From: Sulfobacillus thermosulfidooxidans DSM 9293
Lineage (GTDB): Bacteria > Bacillota > Sulfobacillia > Sulfobacillales > Sulfobacillaceae
Direction of reading: 5' to 3'
Length of the DNA stretch: 64,000 bases
NCBI RefSeq assembly: GCF_900176145.1
Contig: NZ_FWWY01000001.1
Span: 2,307,595-2,371,594 of the forward strand
The notes beneath the pieces are model-generated. The model was not told the origin of the DNA and ran no database searches. It was given only the letters and a program-made list of their open reading frames with translations. How positions within the stretch are numbered: position 1 is the stretch's first letter; the number at the start of each line of letters is the position of its first letter. Of the stretch, positions 1-8,896 are shown in pieces. A program made the position numbers and the translations under genes.

Positions 1-296
1 TTATGAAATTTAAAGGCGGCAAAGGCATTGCCACTGGGCTCGGTGTCTTGTCAACATTATTTTGGCCTGCAGCGCTCATAGCCGTCCTATGTTTCGCACT
101 CGTTGTCGTCCTATCCCGGATTGTGTCAGTGGCATCTTTTGTGGCCATGTTGGCGGCCCTAGTGAGCTTTTGGGCCTTTGGTCAACAAACCGATTTTTGG
201 TTCTTTGGAGTTCCTGCGGTTATCTTGGCATTTTGGGCGCACCGCAATAATTGGCGCCGACTGCTTAAAGGTCAGGAACCTCGCTTTGGACGCTAA
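1..296 (+). CDS. plsY: Glycerol-3-phosphate acyltransferase PlsY, C-terminal part (partial)
   Basis: This is the C-terminal ~97 residues of a PlsY-type membrane acyltransferase, which transfers an acyl group from acyl-phosphate to glycerol-3-phosphate in the first step of phospholipid synthesis. The family motif GGKGIATGLG is near the start of the visible part, followed by three hydrophobic segments and a basic tail ending LLKGQEPRFGR, as usual for PlsY. The reading frame is open to the left edge, so the true start lies outside the window; the ATG at 3 is an internal methionine. Assignment is from the motif and topology. Confidence 0.85.
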   Translation, partial: MKFKGGKGIATGLGVLSTLFWPAALIAVLCFALVVVLSRIVSVASFVAMLAALVSFWAFGQQTDFWFFGVPAVILAFWAHRNNWRRLLKGQEPRFGR

Positions 297-397
297 GGGT
301 GAAGTCGGTAAACTGGACTGGTTTTATGACCTTGAGACTTTGAAATGATCAAATAATGGGTTGGGAATGGAATGAAATAGGTAAAATGGGGAAAGCT

Positions 398-448
398 GAC
401 TGTTAGATAATACCTTTCTCAAAGGAGTCTAACAGTCTAAGAGTCTAA
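398..448. repeat. Inverted repeat plus three tandem 7-mers (putative operator)
   Basis: A perfect 10-bp inverted repeat (GACTGTTAGA at 398-407, TCTAACAGTC at 428-437) encloses a smaller CCTTT/AAAGG hairpin. The right arm overlaps three copies of AGTCTAA at 426-432, 434-440 and 442-448, with an exact 8-bp period. The array ends at the ribosome site of the gene at 463. Iteron-like spacing suggests a protein-binding operator, possibly for the protein encoded next door; that link is inference. Confidence 0.55.
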
Positions 449-462
449 GGAGGCTTATCCCA

Positions 463-954
463 TTGGAAGTGACATTATCCCAGCTTATTGAATCTGCACC
501 GGAATTAGCGGTAGCCTTACGCACCGACATTCGCAAGGGAAAATTGGCAGCCAAACGGCAAGAGGGTGTGGCGGGCCGCCCCTATGTGGTAGATACCCAA
601 GCGTTAATGCAATCCGATCGCGAAGCTTTTCGGCAATTAGCTCAAGATTTGGAAGCCGGCCGAGAAGTGGTGCGTTCTCGCAATAGCAATGCGGGGAGAA
701 TTCATCACACATCCACTATTGGCAATGAGGCCAACTGGCAACCGTTTATGAAGATCATGGAATCGCAACAAAGCATGATGAGCCAGCTTTTGGAAGTGCT
801 AACCGATGAAATGCGACACCGTCAGGAACGTGTGGATCGTCAAGCGCGAGAAATGCAAGAGTTGTCCTATAAACTTGGCCAGTCGCATCAACAAATCGAG
901 CGGCTGGAACGTTTACTGAAAGACCATGCCGAAAATCATTTGGAACAAGCATAA
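463..954 (+). CDS. Unknown protein: N-terminal HTH-like domain plus coiled coil
   Basis: A 163-residue protein that I cannot place in a named family. Residues ~1-50 resemble a MerR-type winged helix (a basic stretch RKGKLAAKRQ, then a GRPY turn). Residues ~85-160 are rich in Q, E, R, M and L with heptad-like spacing, indicating a long coiled coil. This HTH-plus-coiled-coil build is shared by chromosome or plasmid anchoring proteins such as RacA, but I see no decisive motif. The start is TTG at 463, chosen because AAGGAGG lies at 448-454. The 8-bp-period repeats immediately upstream suggest autoregulation or a binding-site cluster. The gene stands alone between plsY and a MerR gene. Confidence 0.6.
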   Translation: MEVTLSQLIESAPELAVALRTDIRKGKLAAKRQEGVAGRPYVVDTQALMQSDREAFRQLAQDLEAGREVVRSRNSNAGRIHHTSTIGNEANWQPFMKIMESQQSMMSQLLEVLTDEMRHRQERVDRQAREMQELSYKLGQSHQQIERLERLLKDHAENHLEQA

Positions 955-1002
955 AACCGGATATCTTGGCAACGATTGATGGAGAATAATAGCGGGTTAG
1001 GT

Positions 1003-1027
1003 GGCAGGGGTTTTTATGACCCCTGCC
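1003..1027 (+). terminator. GC-rich stem-loop after the coiled-coil gene
   Basis: GGCAGGGGT (1003-1011) pairs with ACCCCTGCC (1019-1027) around a short T-rich loop. It lies about 50 bases after the stop at 954. There is no clear run of T after the stem, so it may be a weak terminator or an mRNA-stabilising hairpin. Confidence 0.4.
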
Positions 1028-1124
1028 AAATTCTTACCAACCTGTTTAGTTTCGTGTCAAAGTTCGGTAAGATGGTGGCGGAGCCTCAAAAGGTCGTTTC
1101 ACCTTAACAAAAAGGAGATGCGCT

Positions 1125-1559
1125 ATGAAAAATGCCAATCATTCGGATCAGCCTTCGTTTTCTATCCGTGTTGTAAAAGAGGCGACCGGTTTGACAGAAC
1201 GGCGCATACGCTATTATGAGACGTTGCATTTATTAGCGCCCAGGCGTACACAAGGAAATCAACGTTTGTATACTCAAGCAGACATTGATCGGTTGAAGTA
1301 TATTAAAAGCTTGTTGGACCATGGGGTGTCACTAAAAGAAGTGCGCGCCCAGCTTCAACAAGAAGATTTAATTGCGCATGACCGTGACTTTGATGATGTG
1401 GAGCGAGATGCTGAAAGTTATTTCCAAGGCAAACTAATTGCCCGGAAAGCCGAAATTCACCGGGATTCATTATATCCCTTAATCAATCGTCATGAGATTA
1501 TGCGCCGGTTAGTCCGTGACCACACAAGTGGGCACGAAGATACGAAAGGGGACCAGTAA
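1125..1559 (+). CDS. MerR-family transcriptional regulator, GlnR/TnrA-like
   Basis: A 144-residue regulator. Residues ~10-85 form a MerR-type HTH: LTERRIRYYE, then GNQRLYTQADIDRL and a helix ending GVSLKEVRAQL. The RRIRYYE and GNxRLY signatures are those of the GlnR/TnrA branch, which controls nitrogen assimilation in Bacilli. The C-terminal ~60 residues are charged and helical and lack the cysteines of metal-sensing MerR proteins. AAAAAGGAG at 1109-1117 supports the ATG. The next gene, hpt, begins three bases after the stop, so this regulator is translationally coupled to purine salvage (hpt) and GMP synthesis (guaA, a glutamine-using enzyme). I did not find a convincing TGTNA-N7-TNACA GlnR box upstream, so the ligand and targets remain open. 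Confidence 0.8.
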   Translation: MKNANHSDQPSFSIRVVKEATGLTERRIRYYETLHLLAPRRTQGNQRLYTQADIDRLKYIKSLLDHGVSLKEVRAQLQQEDLIAHDRDFDDVERDAESYFQGKLIARKAEIHRDSLYPLINRHEIMRRLVRDHTSGHEDTKGDQ

Positions 1560-1562
1560 AGG

Positions 1563-2105
1563 TTGCAGGGGGTTCAGGGAGAAGAGCTAGAAGTGCTCTT
1601 ATCTGCTAAAGACATTGCAAGTCGGGTGGAAAGTCTCGGCAAACGGATCACGTTAGACTATCAAAACAAACCATTGATTCTGATTGGGATTCTTAAGGGG
1701 TCTTTTATCTTTTTGGCGGATCTTATCCGGGCTATTGATTTACCTGTCGCCGTCGATTTTATGGCTCTGTCGTCTTATGGCAGTTCAACGAAGTCCTCTG
1801 GCGTAGTCCGCATCATTAAGGATTTAGATCATAGCTTGGAGGGGCACCATGTTCTCGTGGTCGAAGATATCGTCGACACCGGGCTCACGTTAAACTACAT
1901 TTATGGGCATGTGAAATCGCGTGGCGCCTTGAGCGTAAAAATTTGTTCGCTTTTGGACAAGCCTTCAAGGCGTCAAGTCGCTGTGCCCTTGCATTATAAA
2001 GGGTTCGAAATTCCGGATGAATTTGTTGTAGGCTACGGATTAGATGTCGGTGAACGCTACCGCAACTTGCCTGATGTCTGCAAGTTAGTGAGGGCAAATG
2101 GATGA
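1563..2105 (+). CDS. hpt: Hypoxanthine phosphoribosyltransferase
   Basis: A 180-residue type I phosphoribosyltransferase that converts hypoxanthine (and usually guanine) plus PRPP to IMP or GMP in the cytoplasm. The PRPP-binding loop VVEDIVDTG is near residues 98-106, and the [13 protein letters not shown] and [19 protein letters not shown] segments are typical of bacterial HPRT. The start is probably TTG at 1563, since GAAAGGGG lies just upstream. The stop overlaps the guaA start by 4 bases (ATGA), indicating one mRNA with guaA and, given the 3-base gap upstream, with the MerR gene. Length fits the family. Confidence 0.93.
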   Translation: MQGVQGEELEVLLSAKDIASRVESLGKRITLDYQNKPLILIGILKGSFIFLADLIRAIDLPVAVDFMALSSYGSSTKSSGVVRIIKDLDHSLEGHHVLVVEDIVDTGLTLNYIYGHVKSRGALSVKICSLLDKPSRRQVAVPLHYKGFEIPDEFVVGYGLDVGERYRNLPDVCKLVRANG

Positions 2106-3622
2106 GTGATACGGTATTAGTTTTAGATTTTGGTGCGCAGTATAATCAATTGATTGCACGACGTGTGCGTGAAGCCCAGGTCTTTTGTGAAGTCGTACCC
2201 GGAGATATTTCTTACGAAGAAGTACGGAAGAAAAATCCTGCTGCCATTATTTTATCCGGGGGGCCGGCGAGTGTATTTGAACCGGGTGCTCCGAGTATGG
2301 ATCCGGCGATTTTAACAATGGGTATTCCTACCCTGGGAATCTGTTATGGGATGCAGTTGATGGCCCACTTGCTAAACGGCACGGTGACCCCAGCTGAACG
2401 GCGTGAATATGGGCGGACGCCCATGACTCTCACGCAATCTAGTCCGCTATTTTTAGACATTCCTGAACACAGCACTGTGTGGATGAGCCATGGCGACCAT
2501 GTGCTGAAAGCGCCGGAAGGCTTTACGGTACTGGCCTCGACCAATACCACGCCGATTGCAGCCATGGCCAATCCCGCTCGGAATCTCTATGCCGTGCAAT
2601 ATCATCCCGAGGTCCACCACACCGAAGGCGGGTTTCGGATGCTCCAGAACTTTTTGTACCAGATTGCGCATCTGGAACCAAACTGGCAGCCCGATCAGTT
2701 TATCCCGCAAGCTATTGCCCAAATTCGAGAAAAGGTGGGCAATGGCCGCGCCTTAATAGCCTTGTCGGGTGGAGTAGATTCCGCCTTGGCGGCGGCTTTG
2801 GCGCATGAAGCGATCGGGTCGAAATTGACGGCGATTTTAATTGATCATGGGTTGATGCGGCAAGGCGAAATCGAAGAAGTCGTCCAAGCATTTCCCTCGT
2901 TAGATTTGCGAGTTGTGCGCCGTGATGACGTCTTTTTTGCTGCGTTAAAGGGCGTCACGGATCCCGAAGCTAAACGGAAAATTATTGGTCGGGAGTTTAT
3001 TCGTGCGTTTGAACACGCCAAAGAGGCGATAGGTCCGGTGGATGTTTTAATCCAAGGGACAGTCTATCCCGATGTGATTGAATCGGGAGGAAAAAATGCC
3101 CGGACTATCAAGTCCCATCATAATGTCGGGGGTCTTCCCGACGATGTCGGGTTTGAAATTGTCGAGCCCCTCAGGTGGCTGTTCAAAGACGAGGTCCGGA
3201 AAGTCGGAGAGGCGCTCGGTTTGCCGGATAGTATTGTCTGGCGACAACCCTTCCCGGGACCTGGCTTAGCCGTGCGTATTGTTGGGGAAGTCACCCCAGA
3301 TAAGGTGGATATTTTGCGTCAAGCGGACGCCATTGTCCGCCAAGAGATCCGTAAAGCCGGTCTCGAACGTCAAATCTGGCAGGCTTTTGCCGTGCTTTTA
3401 GATATTCGTTCGGTGGGGGTCATGGGTGATGAACGGACCTATGGATTTCCCATTGTGATTCGGGCTGTCGAAAGTTTGGACGGGATGACAGCGGATTGGG
3501 TACGCTTGCCAGATGATCTTCTAGAAACTATGGCCAGTCGGATTATTGGAGAAGTACCGCGGGTCAATCGGGTTGTTTATGATATTACATCTAAACCACC
3601 GGGCACAATTGAATGGGAATAA
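2102..3622 (+). CDS. guaA: GMP synthase (glutamine-hydrolysing)
   Basis: A 506-residue two-domain amidotransferase that makes GMP from XMP, ATP and glutamine. The N-terminal class I glutaminase domain has the nucleophile in GICYGMQ (about residue 80) and the His-Glu pair in [10 protein letters not shown]. The ATP-pyrophosphatase domain starts with the P-loop [12 protein letters not shown] (about residue 220), and the C-terminal dimerisation domain ends with the conserved PPGTIEWE. Full length. It is the last gene of the MerR-hpt-guaA unit and is followed by a strong terminator. Confidence 0.97.
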   Translation: MSDTVLVLDFGAQYNQLIARRVREAQVFCEVVPGDISYEEVRKKNPAAIILSGGPASVFEPGAPSMDPAILTMGIPTLGICYGMQLMAHLLNGTVTPAERREYGRTPMTLTQSSPLFLDIPEHSTVWMSHGDHVLKAPEGFTVLASTNTTPIAAMANPARNLYAVQYHPEVHHTEGGFRMLQNFLYQIAHLEPNWQPDQFIPQAIAQIREKVGNGRALIALSGGVDSALAAALAHEAIGSKLTAILIDHGLMRQGEIEEVVQAFPSLDLRVVRRDDVFFAALKGVTDPEAKRKIIGREFIRAFEHAKEAIGPVDVLIQGTVYPDVIESGGKNARTIKSHHNVGGLPDDVGFEIVEPLRWLFKDEVRKVGEALGLPDSIVWRQPFPGPGLAVRIVGEVTPDKVDILRQADAIVRQEIRKAGLERQIWQAFAVLLDIRSVGVMGDERTYGFPIVIRAVESLDGMTADWVRLPDDLLETMASRIIGEVPRVNRVVYDITSKPPGTIEWE

Positions 3623-3636
3623 GGATCACAGTATAG

Positions 3637-3679
3637 GAAAAGAGGTCAGGGATACATTATGCCCATGACCTCTTTTTTT
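3637..3679 (+). terminator. Rho-independent terminator after guaA
   Basis: AGAGGTCA (3641-3648) pairs with TGACCTCT (3665-3672), an inner GGG/CCC extends the stem, and a T-run follows at 3672-3679. It separates the guaA transcript from the purB operon. Confidence 0.9.
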
Positions 3680-3706
3680 CTTGGTGGGGGGACGATAAGG
3701 GTCGAC

Positions 3707-3751
3707 ATTTCCGAACAATTTCTATAGTATTTAACTGTAATGTTCGGTTAT
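3707..3751 (+). promoter_or_regulatory. Inverted pair of PurBoxes (PurR operator) before purB
   Basis: Positions 3707-3719 fit the Bacillus PurBox consensus AWWWCCGAACWWT at every base, and 3739-3751 fit its reverse complement at every base. The two 13-mers are separated by 19 bp, close to the spacing of PurR-binding sites in B. subtilis. They lie 23 bases before the purB start. A possible -10 (TATAGT, 3723-3728) sits between the boxes, so bound PurR would cover the promoter. A Bacillus-type PRPP-sensing PurR is therefore expected elsewhere in the genome. Confidence 0.85.
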
Positions 3752-3773
3752 TATCAGGAAGGGGTTTGTTCAT

Positions 3774-5075
3774 TTGATCAACCGCTATGCACGGCCCATT
3801 ATGCAAACACTTTGGTCTGACCAAAATCGCTATAACCGCTGGTTAGACATTGAACGATATGTGGTTGAAGCGTGGGAGCATTTAGGAGTGATTCCTCAAG
3901 GCGTGGCGGATCGACTCAAGAAAGCCACAGTGGATCCCGCTCGCGTGGATGAATACGAAAAAACGTTTCATCATGACGTCATCGCTTTTATCAATGCTGC
4001 TGGGGAGACGGTAGCGCCTGAAGATGCCAAATACATTCATTTTGGGTTGACGTCGACAGATGTTGTGGACACGGCGTTATCGTCTTTAATTCGAGACAGT
4101 TTAGCAATTATTTTGGATGATTTGAAGAAACTGCAAGATGTCGTCCGGGAGTTGGCGATTCGCTACAAAGATACGCCGGTGATGGGACGCACTCACGGCA
4201 TTCATGCGGAACCGACAAGTTTTGGATTAAAACTTGCGTTATGGTGGTTAGAACTGGGACGAGATTATGAACGTATTGACCGTGCTCGTGATACCATTAG
4301 CGTGATAAAAATATCTGGAGCCGTCGGAAATTACGCTAATATTTCTCCCGATATCGAAGAATTTGTTGCCAAGAAAATGGGCATGAAACCGGCGCCGTTG
4401 TCCACGCAGGTACTGCAACGCGATCGCCATGCCGAAGTGATTGCTGCTTTAGCCATTTTAGGGGGCACCTTGGATAAAATCGCCACGGAAATTCGTCATA
4501 TGCAACGGACGGAACTGGGCGAATTGGCGGAGCCTTTTGGCGAAGGTCAAAGAGGCTCGTCCGCGATGCCGCACAAAAGGAATCCCGTGATGGCGGAACA
4601 AATTTCTGGTCTCTCCCGGATTCTTCGTGGATATATGGTTCCGGCTTTAGACGATATGGCCTTATGGCATGAGCGGGACATCTCGCATTCCTCCGTGGAG
4701 CGGGTGATATTTCCTGACGCCACGACACTGGCCGATTATCTCCTCGATACGATGCTGCGCATTATGCAAGGGTTAACCGTCAATACCGAGCGCATGCGAG
4801 AAAATATTGATTTAACTGGAGGACTCGTCTTTTCCCAAAAAATTCTGCTTGCCCTTGTGGAAGCTGGCATGACACGGGAAGAAGCTTACAAACGGGTTCA
4901 GTCGCATGCCATGGCCGCTATGAAGGAATCCTCGCCAAATTTCCAAGAACGTATCCTACACGATCCTGAAATCGGGAAGTATTTAACCGCTGAGGAGATT
5001 GTTGCGCTGTTTGCCATCGAACCCTATTTGAAGGAAGTGGATACGATTTACCGCCGGATTGGACTGATTGATTAA
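3774..5075 (+). CDS. purB: Adenylosuccinate lyase
   Basis: A 433-residue fumarase/aspartase-superfamily enzyme. It removes fumarate from SAICAR and from adenylosuccinate, acting in both IMP and AMP synthesis. The signature loop GSSAMPHKRNP is near residue 262, and the catalytic-region motifs TSTDVVDTA and MGRTHGIHAEP are present. The start is TTG at 3774, supported by AGGAAGGGG at 3756-3764. It is the first gene of the pur operon, directly behind the PurBoxes. In Bacillus purE and purK precede purB; they are not here, so carboxylation of AIR must be encoded elsewhere. Confidence 0.96.
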   Translation: MINRYARPIMQTLWSDQNRYNRWLDIERYVVEAWEHLGVIPQGVADRLKKATVDPARVDEYEKTFHHDVIAFINAAGETVAPEDAKYIHFGLTSTDVVDTALSSLIRDSLAIILDDLKKLQDVVRELAIRYKDTPVMGRTHGIHAEPTSFGLKLALWWLELGRDYERIDRARDTISVIKISGAVGNYANISPDIEEFVAKKMGMKPAPLSTQVLQRDRHAEVIAALAILGGTLDKIATEIRHMQRTELGELAEPFGEGQRGSSAMPHKRNPVMAEQISGLSRILRGYMVPALDDMALWHERDISHSSVERVIFPDATTLADYLLDTMLRIMQGLTVNTERMRENIDLTGGLVFSQKILLALVEAGMTREEAYKRVQSHAMAAMKESSPNFQERILHDPEIGKYLTAEEIVALFAIEPYLKEVDTIYRRIGLID

Positions 5076-5096
5076 CAGAAAGGGAGTAAACGAACA

Positions 5097-5801
5097 ATGA
5101 CATCCCAAAAACTGCTTTACGAAGGAAAGGCCAAAAAAGTTTTTGAAACCGATGTACCGGGTGTCGTGATTGTCGAGTTTAAAGATGATGCGACCGCCTT
5201 CAATGGGGAAAAGAAAGGGCAAATCGCGGATAAAGGGGTCGCCAATGCCGCGATTTCGACAAAATTATTTCGGTTACTCGAAGCTCAGGGAATTGCCACA
5301 CATTTTCGAGAGCAGTTGGATGCCAGACATCTCGCGGTGGACCTGTTACACATGATTCCCCTAGAGGTCGTGGTTCGAAATCGTGTTGCAGGATCCTTGG
5401 AAAAGCGAACAGGATTAAAAGAGGGGACGATTTTGCCAAAGGCAGTCATTGAACTCTACTTCAAAAATGACCAATTAGGTGATCCCTTGCTCAATGACGA
5501 TCATATTGAAGTGTTACAATTAGCCACACCAGAATTATTACAGCAGCTGCGGAGCACGGCTACAAAGATTAATCAGATTTTGCAACAGTTTTTTGGCCAG
5601 CGGCAGTTGATTCTTGTCGATTTCAAACTCGAATTCGGTCTTAAAGGAGACAAATTAGTTTTAGGGGATGAAATTTCTCCCGACACGTGCCGTTTGTGGG
5701 ATGAACAGACCCTTAAAAAATTGGACAAGGACCGGTTTCGTCGGGATTTGGGCGGAGTCGAAGAAGCTTATCATGAAGTATTAGAGAGGGTTTTATCATG
5801 A
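5097..5801 (+). CDS. purC: SAICAR synthetase
   Basis: A 234-residue enzyme that joins aspartate to CAIR with ATP to give SAICAR. The N-terminal LLYEGKAKKVFET and the central MIPLEVVVRNRVAGSLEKR are classic PurC motifs, and EISPDTCRLWD completes the active site near residue 195. Length is normal for the bacterial single-domain form. GAAAGGGAG just upstream supports the ATG at 5097. The stop overlaps purS by 4 bases. Confidence 0.97.
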   Translation: MTSQKLLYEGKAKKVFETDVPGVVIVEFKDDATAFNGEKKGQIADKGVANAAISTKLFRLLEAQGIATHFREQLDARHLAVDLLHMIPLEVVVRNRVAGSLEKRTGLKEGTILPKAVIELYFKNDQLGDPLLNDDHIEVLQLATPELLQQLRSTATKINQILQQFFGQRQLILVDFKLEFGLKGDKLVLGDEISPDTCRLWDEQTLKKLDKDRFRRDLGGVEEAYHEVLERVLS

Positions 5802-6046
5802 CGTTCGACATTATCGTCAATGTGGCCTTAAAGGATGCCATTTTAGATCCGGCCGGTCAGTCGACCGCCAAAGTTTTGCGTAATATGGGATACCCGGTGC
5901 AAGATGTGCGGATTGGCAAACAAATCAAATTACAAGTGACGGCCGAAAGCCTCAACGACGCGAAGGAGAAGGCTCGCCAGATGGCAGAAAAATTGTTGGC
6001 TAACCCGGTAATGGAAACCTACGACATTGTGGTGAGGGAATCATGA
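5798..6046 (+). CDS. purS: Phosphoribosylformylglycinamidine synthase subunit PurS
   Basis: An 82-residue small subunit of the three-part FGAM synthase (PurS-PurQ-PurL) of Gram-positive bacteria and archaea, which bridges the glutaminase and the synthetase. It has the usual pattern VALKDAILDPAGQ near the N-terminus and VRIGKQIKLQV in the middle. It overlaps purC and purQ by 4 bases each, indicating translational coupling in subunit order. Confidence 0.95.
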   Translation: MTFDIIVNVALKDAILDPAGQSTAKVLRNMGYPVQDVRIGKQIKLQVTAESLNDAKEKARQMAEKLLANPVMETYDIVVRES

Positions 6047-6726
6047 AAGTCGGGGTCATTACCTTTCCCGGGTCGAATTGTGATACGGACACGTTTGAAG
6101 CCTTAAGCCAGTTAGGGGTTGATGCCGTGCCGCTATGGTATACCGACACATCATTATCTGGCATTGATCGTTTAATTCTGCCTGGCGGCTTTTCGTATGG
6201 CGATTATCTACGGAGCGGAGCATTAGCCGCACAAGCTCCTATTATGGATGCGGTTGAACAGGCGATTTCGGAACAGGACTTACCCGTTTTAGGGATCTGC
6301 AATGGATTTCAGATTTTGTGTGAACGGGGCCTTTTACCAGGGGCGTTAAGGCCTAATGCGTCGGGGGAATTCCGTTGTACCTGGGAGTATGTGCGGGTCA
6401 ACGCTGTCCCCGAGAGTTTCCCCGGCCTTAAGCCAGGCGATGTATTACGTTTGCCGATTGCCCATCATGAAGGGGCTTATGCTGTAGAACCGGGCCAATT
6501 AGCTCCTCTGTTTGAAAATCAACAAGTCTTTTTGCAATATAGTGACGAACACGGTGCTGTGCATGCTCTGACCAATCCTAATGGGGCAGTGGCAAACATT
6601 GCGGCGGTCAGTCAAGGACCCGTTGTCGGTTTAATGCCGCATCCTGAACGAGCTATGGCAGCGTATTTAGGTTCCGCCGATGGTGCGCGGTTCTTAAAGG
6701 CTTGGTTAGGGGAGGACAGGGCATGA
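6043..6726 (+). CDS. purQ: Phosphoribosylformylglycinamidine synthase subunit PurQ (glutaminase)
   Basis: A 227-residue class I glutamine amidotransferase that supplies ammonia to PurL. The nucleophile elbow is GICNGFQIL (about residue 87), and the His/Glu of the triad are in LMPHPERAM near residue 200. The N-terminal VITFPGSNCD is typical of stand-alone PurQ. The stop overlaps the purL start by 4 bases. Confidence 0.96.
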   Translation: MKVGVITFPGSNCDTDTFEALSQLGVDAVPLWYTDTSLSGIDRLILPGGFSYGDYLRSGALAAQAPIMDAVEQAISEQDLPVLGICNGFQILCERGLLPGALRPNASGEFRCTWEYVRVNAVPESFPGLKPGDVLRLPIAHHEGAYAVEPGQLAPLFENQQVFLQYSDEHGAVHALTNPNGAVANIAAVSQGPVVGLMPHPERAMAAYLGSADGARFLKAWLGEDRA

Positions 6727-8894
6727 CTTATCAAGATGTCGGGCTAACCGAAGAGGAATACCGCGTCATTCAACAGCAACTCGGTCGCGAGCCCAATGAA
6801 TTGGAACTGGGGTTATTCGGCGTTTTATGGTCTGAGCATTGTAGTTATAAAAGCTCGAAGAACCTGTTGTCTTGGCTGCCCCATGAAGGACCAGCGGTGG
6901 TGCAAGGGCCAGGAGAAAATGCCGGGATTGTGGCGTTAAACGATCATGTTCATGTGGCATTTAAGGTCGAGAGCCATAATCACCCATCTTATGTGGAACC
7001 TGTGCAAGGCGCGGCGACAGGCGTTGGCGGCATTTTGCGTGATATTGTCGCGATGGGGGCGAGACCCATCGCCTTGGCGGATTCTTTGCGGTTTGGAACC
7101 GATGATAAGGCGAAATGGATTCAAAATGGTGTCGTGGAAGGTGTCGGTGCTTATGGCAATGCTATTGGCATTCCAACGGTGACCGGAGAAGTCGCTTACG
7201 GAGCCGTTTACGACAAAAATCCGTTAGTGAATGTGATGGCTATCGGACTATTGTCTCCGGAACATCAGGTCAGTGCTAGTGGTGCGAAGGTGGGATCCTA
7301 TCTCGTTTTGTTAGGACAGCCTACCGGACGCGACGGCATTCATGGCGCCAGCCTTTTGGCCTCGCAAGATTTTGGTGATGCCACAGAACACATGCGTCCC
7401 ACTGTGCAGGTCGGTGATCCCTTCATGGGCAAAATGTTGATGGAAGCCACCTTGAATGCGATCCAAACTGATAAATTGGATGCGGTACAAGATTTAGGTG
7501 CCGCCGGGTTGACGTCATCGGTTGCTGAACTCGCCTATCGTTCCGGCGTTGGCGCCCACATTTGGCTTGAACGGGTGCCTTGTCGTGAAGAGGGGATGAC
7601 CCCTTACGAAATCATGTTGTCCGAAACTCAAGAACGCATGTTGCTCGTGGTATCCCCGGAGAATTGGCCGGTGGTGGAAGAAATCATCCAGCACTGGGAA
7701 GTGCCTTATAGCATCATCGGAGAAGTGAGTGCAGATCAGGAGCTCGTGATTTCCCTGAACGGGGAAATTGTGGCGGCGGTTCCCCCTCAAATTTTAGCAG
7801 GCTCCTGCCCAAGACGACCCGCAATATCAAAGTGGGCACAAACAGCGCGGGAACAAGCGCCTCAGCTGACAGCATTTCGCCCTCTCACATTTGAACGGGA
7901 ATGGGCCTTAGAGGTCTTGGGGTCGCCCAATTGCCGTAGCCGTCATCGCATTTACGAGCGATATGATTCAATGATTTTGACGAATACTGTCTGGGGACCG
8001 ACGCATGATTTGGCCGTTTTACGCGTAAGGGGATCAGAAGAAGGACTCGCCGTTGCGGTTTCTGGGCCAGGACGTTATGCGGCTCGTGATGCGTACAGCG
8101 GGGGGCTCGCTGCGGTCAGCCGCGTGATGGGCTTATTGGCGACGCAAGGGGCAATGGCCCTGGGACTTACGGACGGCATTAATGCAGGCAATCCGGACAA
8201 AGAACACGTATTTTTAGATTTGACCCATCTGATTGCTGGGATCGCCGATGCTAGTCAAGGATTTGGTGTGCCGGTTACCGGGGGAAATGTATCCTTGCAC
8301 AATGAAACGGAAGGTGAACCCATTTGGCCCACGGCCATTATTGGAGCGGTGGGCCGACATCTTCATCCATTGCACCCTACTAACGACGCACCTTGGAAAG
8401 CTGGCTTGAATATTATTCGGCTCAGTGCCGCGTCGGATCTGAATTTGGGCGGCAGTGTTTTTGAGATGCTGCACAGTGAATTGAGTGCTTATCCAAGGCC
8501 CGATATCAGCAAATTGGCTGATATGTACGAGCTATTAATCGCTTCTAACCAGGAGTCGTTAGAGTATGGCGCACGGCTAGTGGGGGATGGGGGATTATTT
8601 GTGGCTCTGACCAAATCACTGTTGGCGTCTCCCGCCAACTTGGGCATGGAGATCACCGTGTCGAAAGACGAGACAACCCAAGAACTTTTTAGCGAAGTTA
8701 TGGGACAAATGCTATTGTTTACTGAACCCAGCACCACTGAGCACTGGGTCAGCGTGTTCCGTCACCACAATATTGCGGTAGACCTTATCGGCCACGTGAC
8801 GGATTCGCCCACCATGGTCATCCGGGCGGGCCGCTCCTATGTGTTCGACCGCACAGAACTCGACAGGACGTTTAGGCAGGGCTATGGAGGGTAA
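6723..8894 (+). CDS. purL: Phosphoribosylformylglycinamidine synthase subunit PurL
   Basis: A 723-residue small-type PurL, the ATP-dependent synthetase half of FGAM synthase. LGLFGVLWSEHCSYKSS, VESHNHPS and GVGGILRD near the N-terminus, and TGGNVSLHNE in the second half, show the duplicated AIR-synthetase-like folds. I use ATG 6723 rather than the in-frame upstream codon at 6702 because GGGGAGGACA precedes it and it gives the ATGA overlap with purQ. purF begins two bases after the stop. Confidence 0.96.
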   Translation: MTYQDVGLTEEEYRVIQQQLGREPNELELGLFGVLWSEHCSYKSSKNLLSWLPHEGPAVVQGPGENAGIVALNDHVHVAFKVESHNHPSYVEPVQGAATGVGGILRDIVAMGARPIALADSLRFGTDDKAKWIQNGVVEGVGAYGNAIGIPTVTGEVAYGAVYDKNPLVNVMAIGLLSPEHQVSASGAKVGSYLVLLGQPTGRDGIHGASLLASQDFGDATEHMRPTVQVGDPFMGKMLMEATLNAIQTDKLDAVQDLGAAGLTSSVAELAYRSGVGAHIWLERVPCREEGMTPYEIMLSETQERMLLVVSPENWPVVEEIIQHWEVPYSIIGEVSADQELVISLNGEIVAAVPPQILAGSCPRRPAISKWAQTAREQAPQLTAFRPLTFEREWALEVLGSPNCRSRHRIYERYDSMILTNTVWGPTHDLAVLRVRGSEEGLAVAVSGPGRYAARDAYSGGLAAVSRVMGLLATQGAMALGLTDGINAGNPDKEHVFLDLTHLIAGIADASQGFGVPVTGGNVSLHNETEGEPIWPTAIIGAVGRHLHPLHPTNDAPWKAGLNIIRLSAASDLNLGGSVFEMLHSELSAYPRPDISKLADMYELLIASNQESLEYGARLVGDGGLFVALTKSLLASPANLGMEITVSKDETTQELFSEVMGQMLLFTEPSTTEHWVSVFRHHNIAVDLIGHVTDSPTMVIRAGRSYVFDRTELDRTFRQGYGG

Positions 8895-8896
8895 CG

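Noticed and set aside
955-1124. GlnR/TnrA box (TGTNA-N7-TNACA) before the MerR gene
   Set aside because: TGTCA at one place has no matching TNACA at the right spacing.
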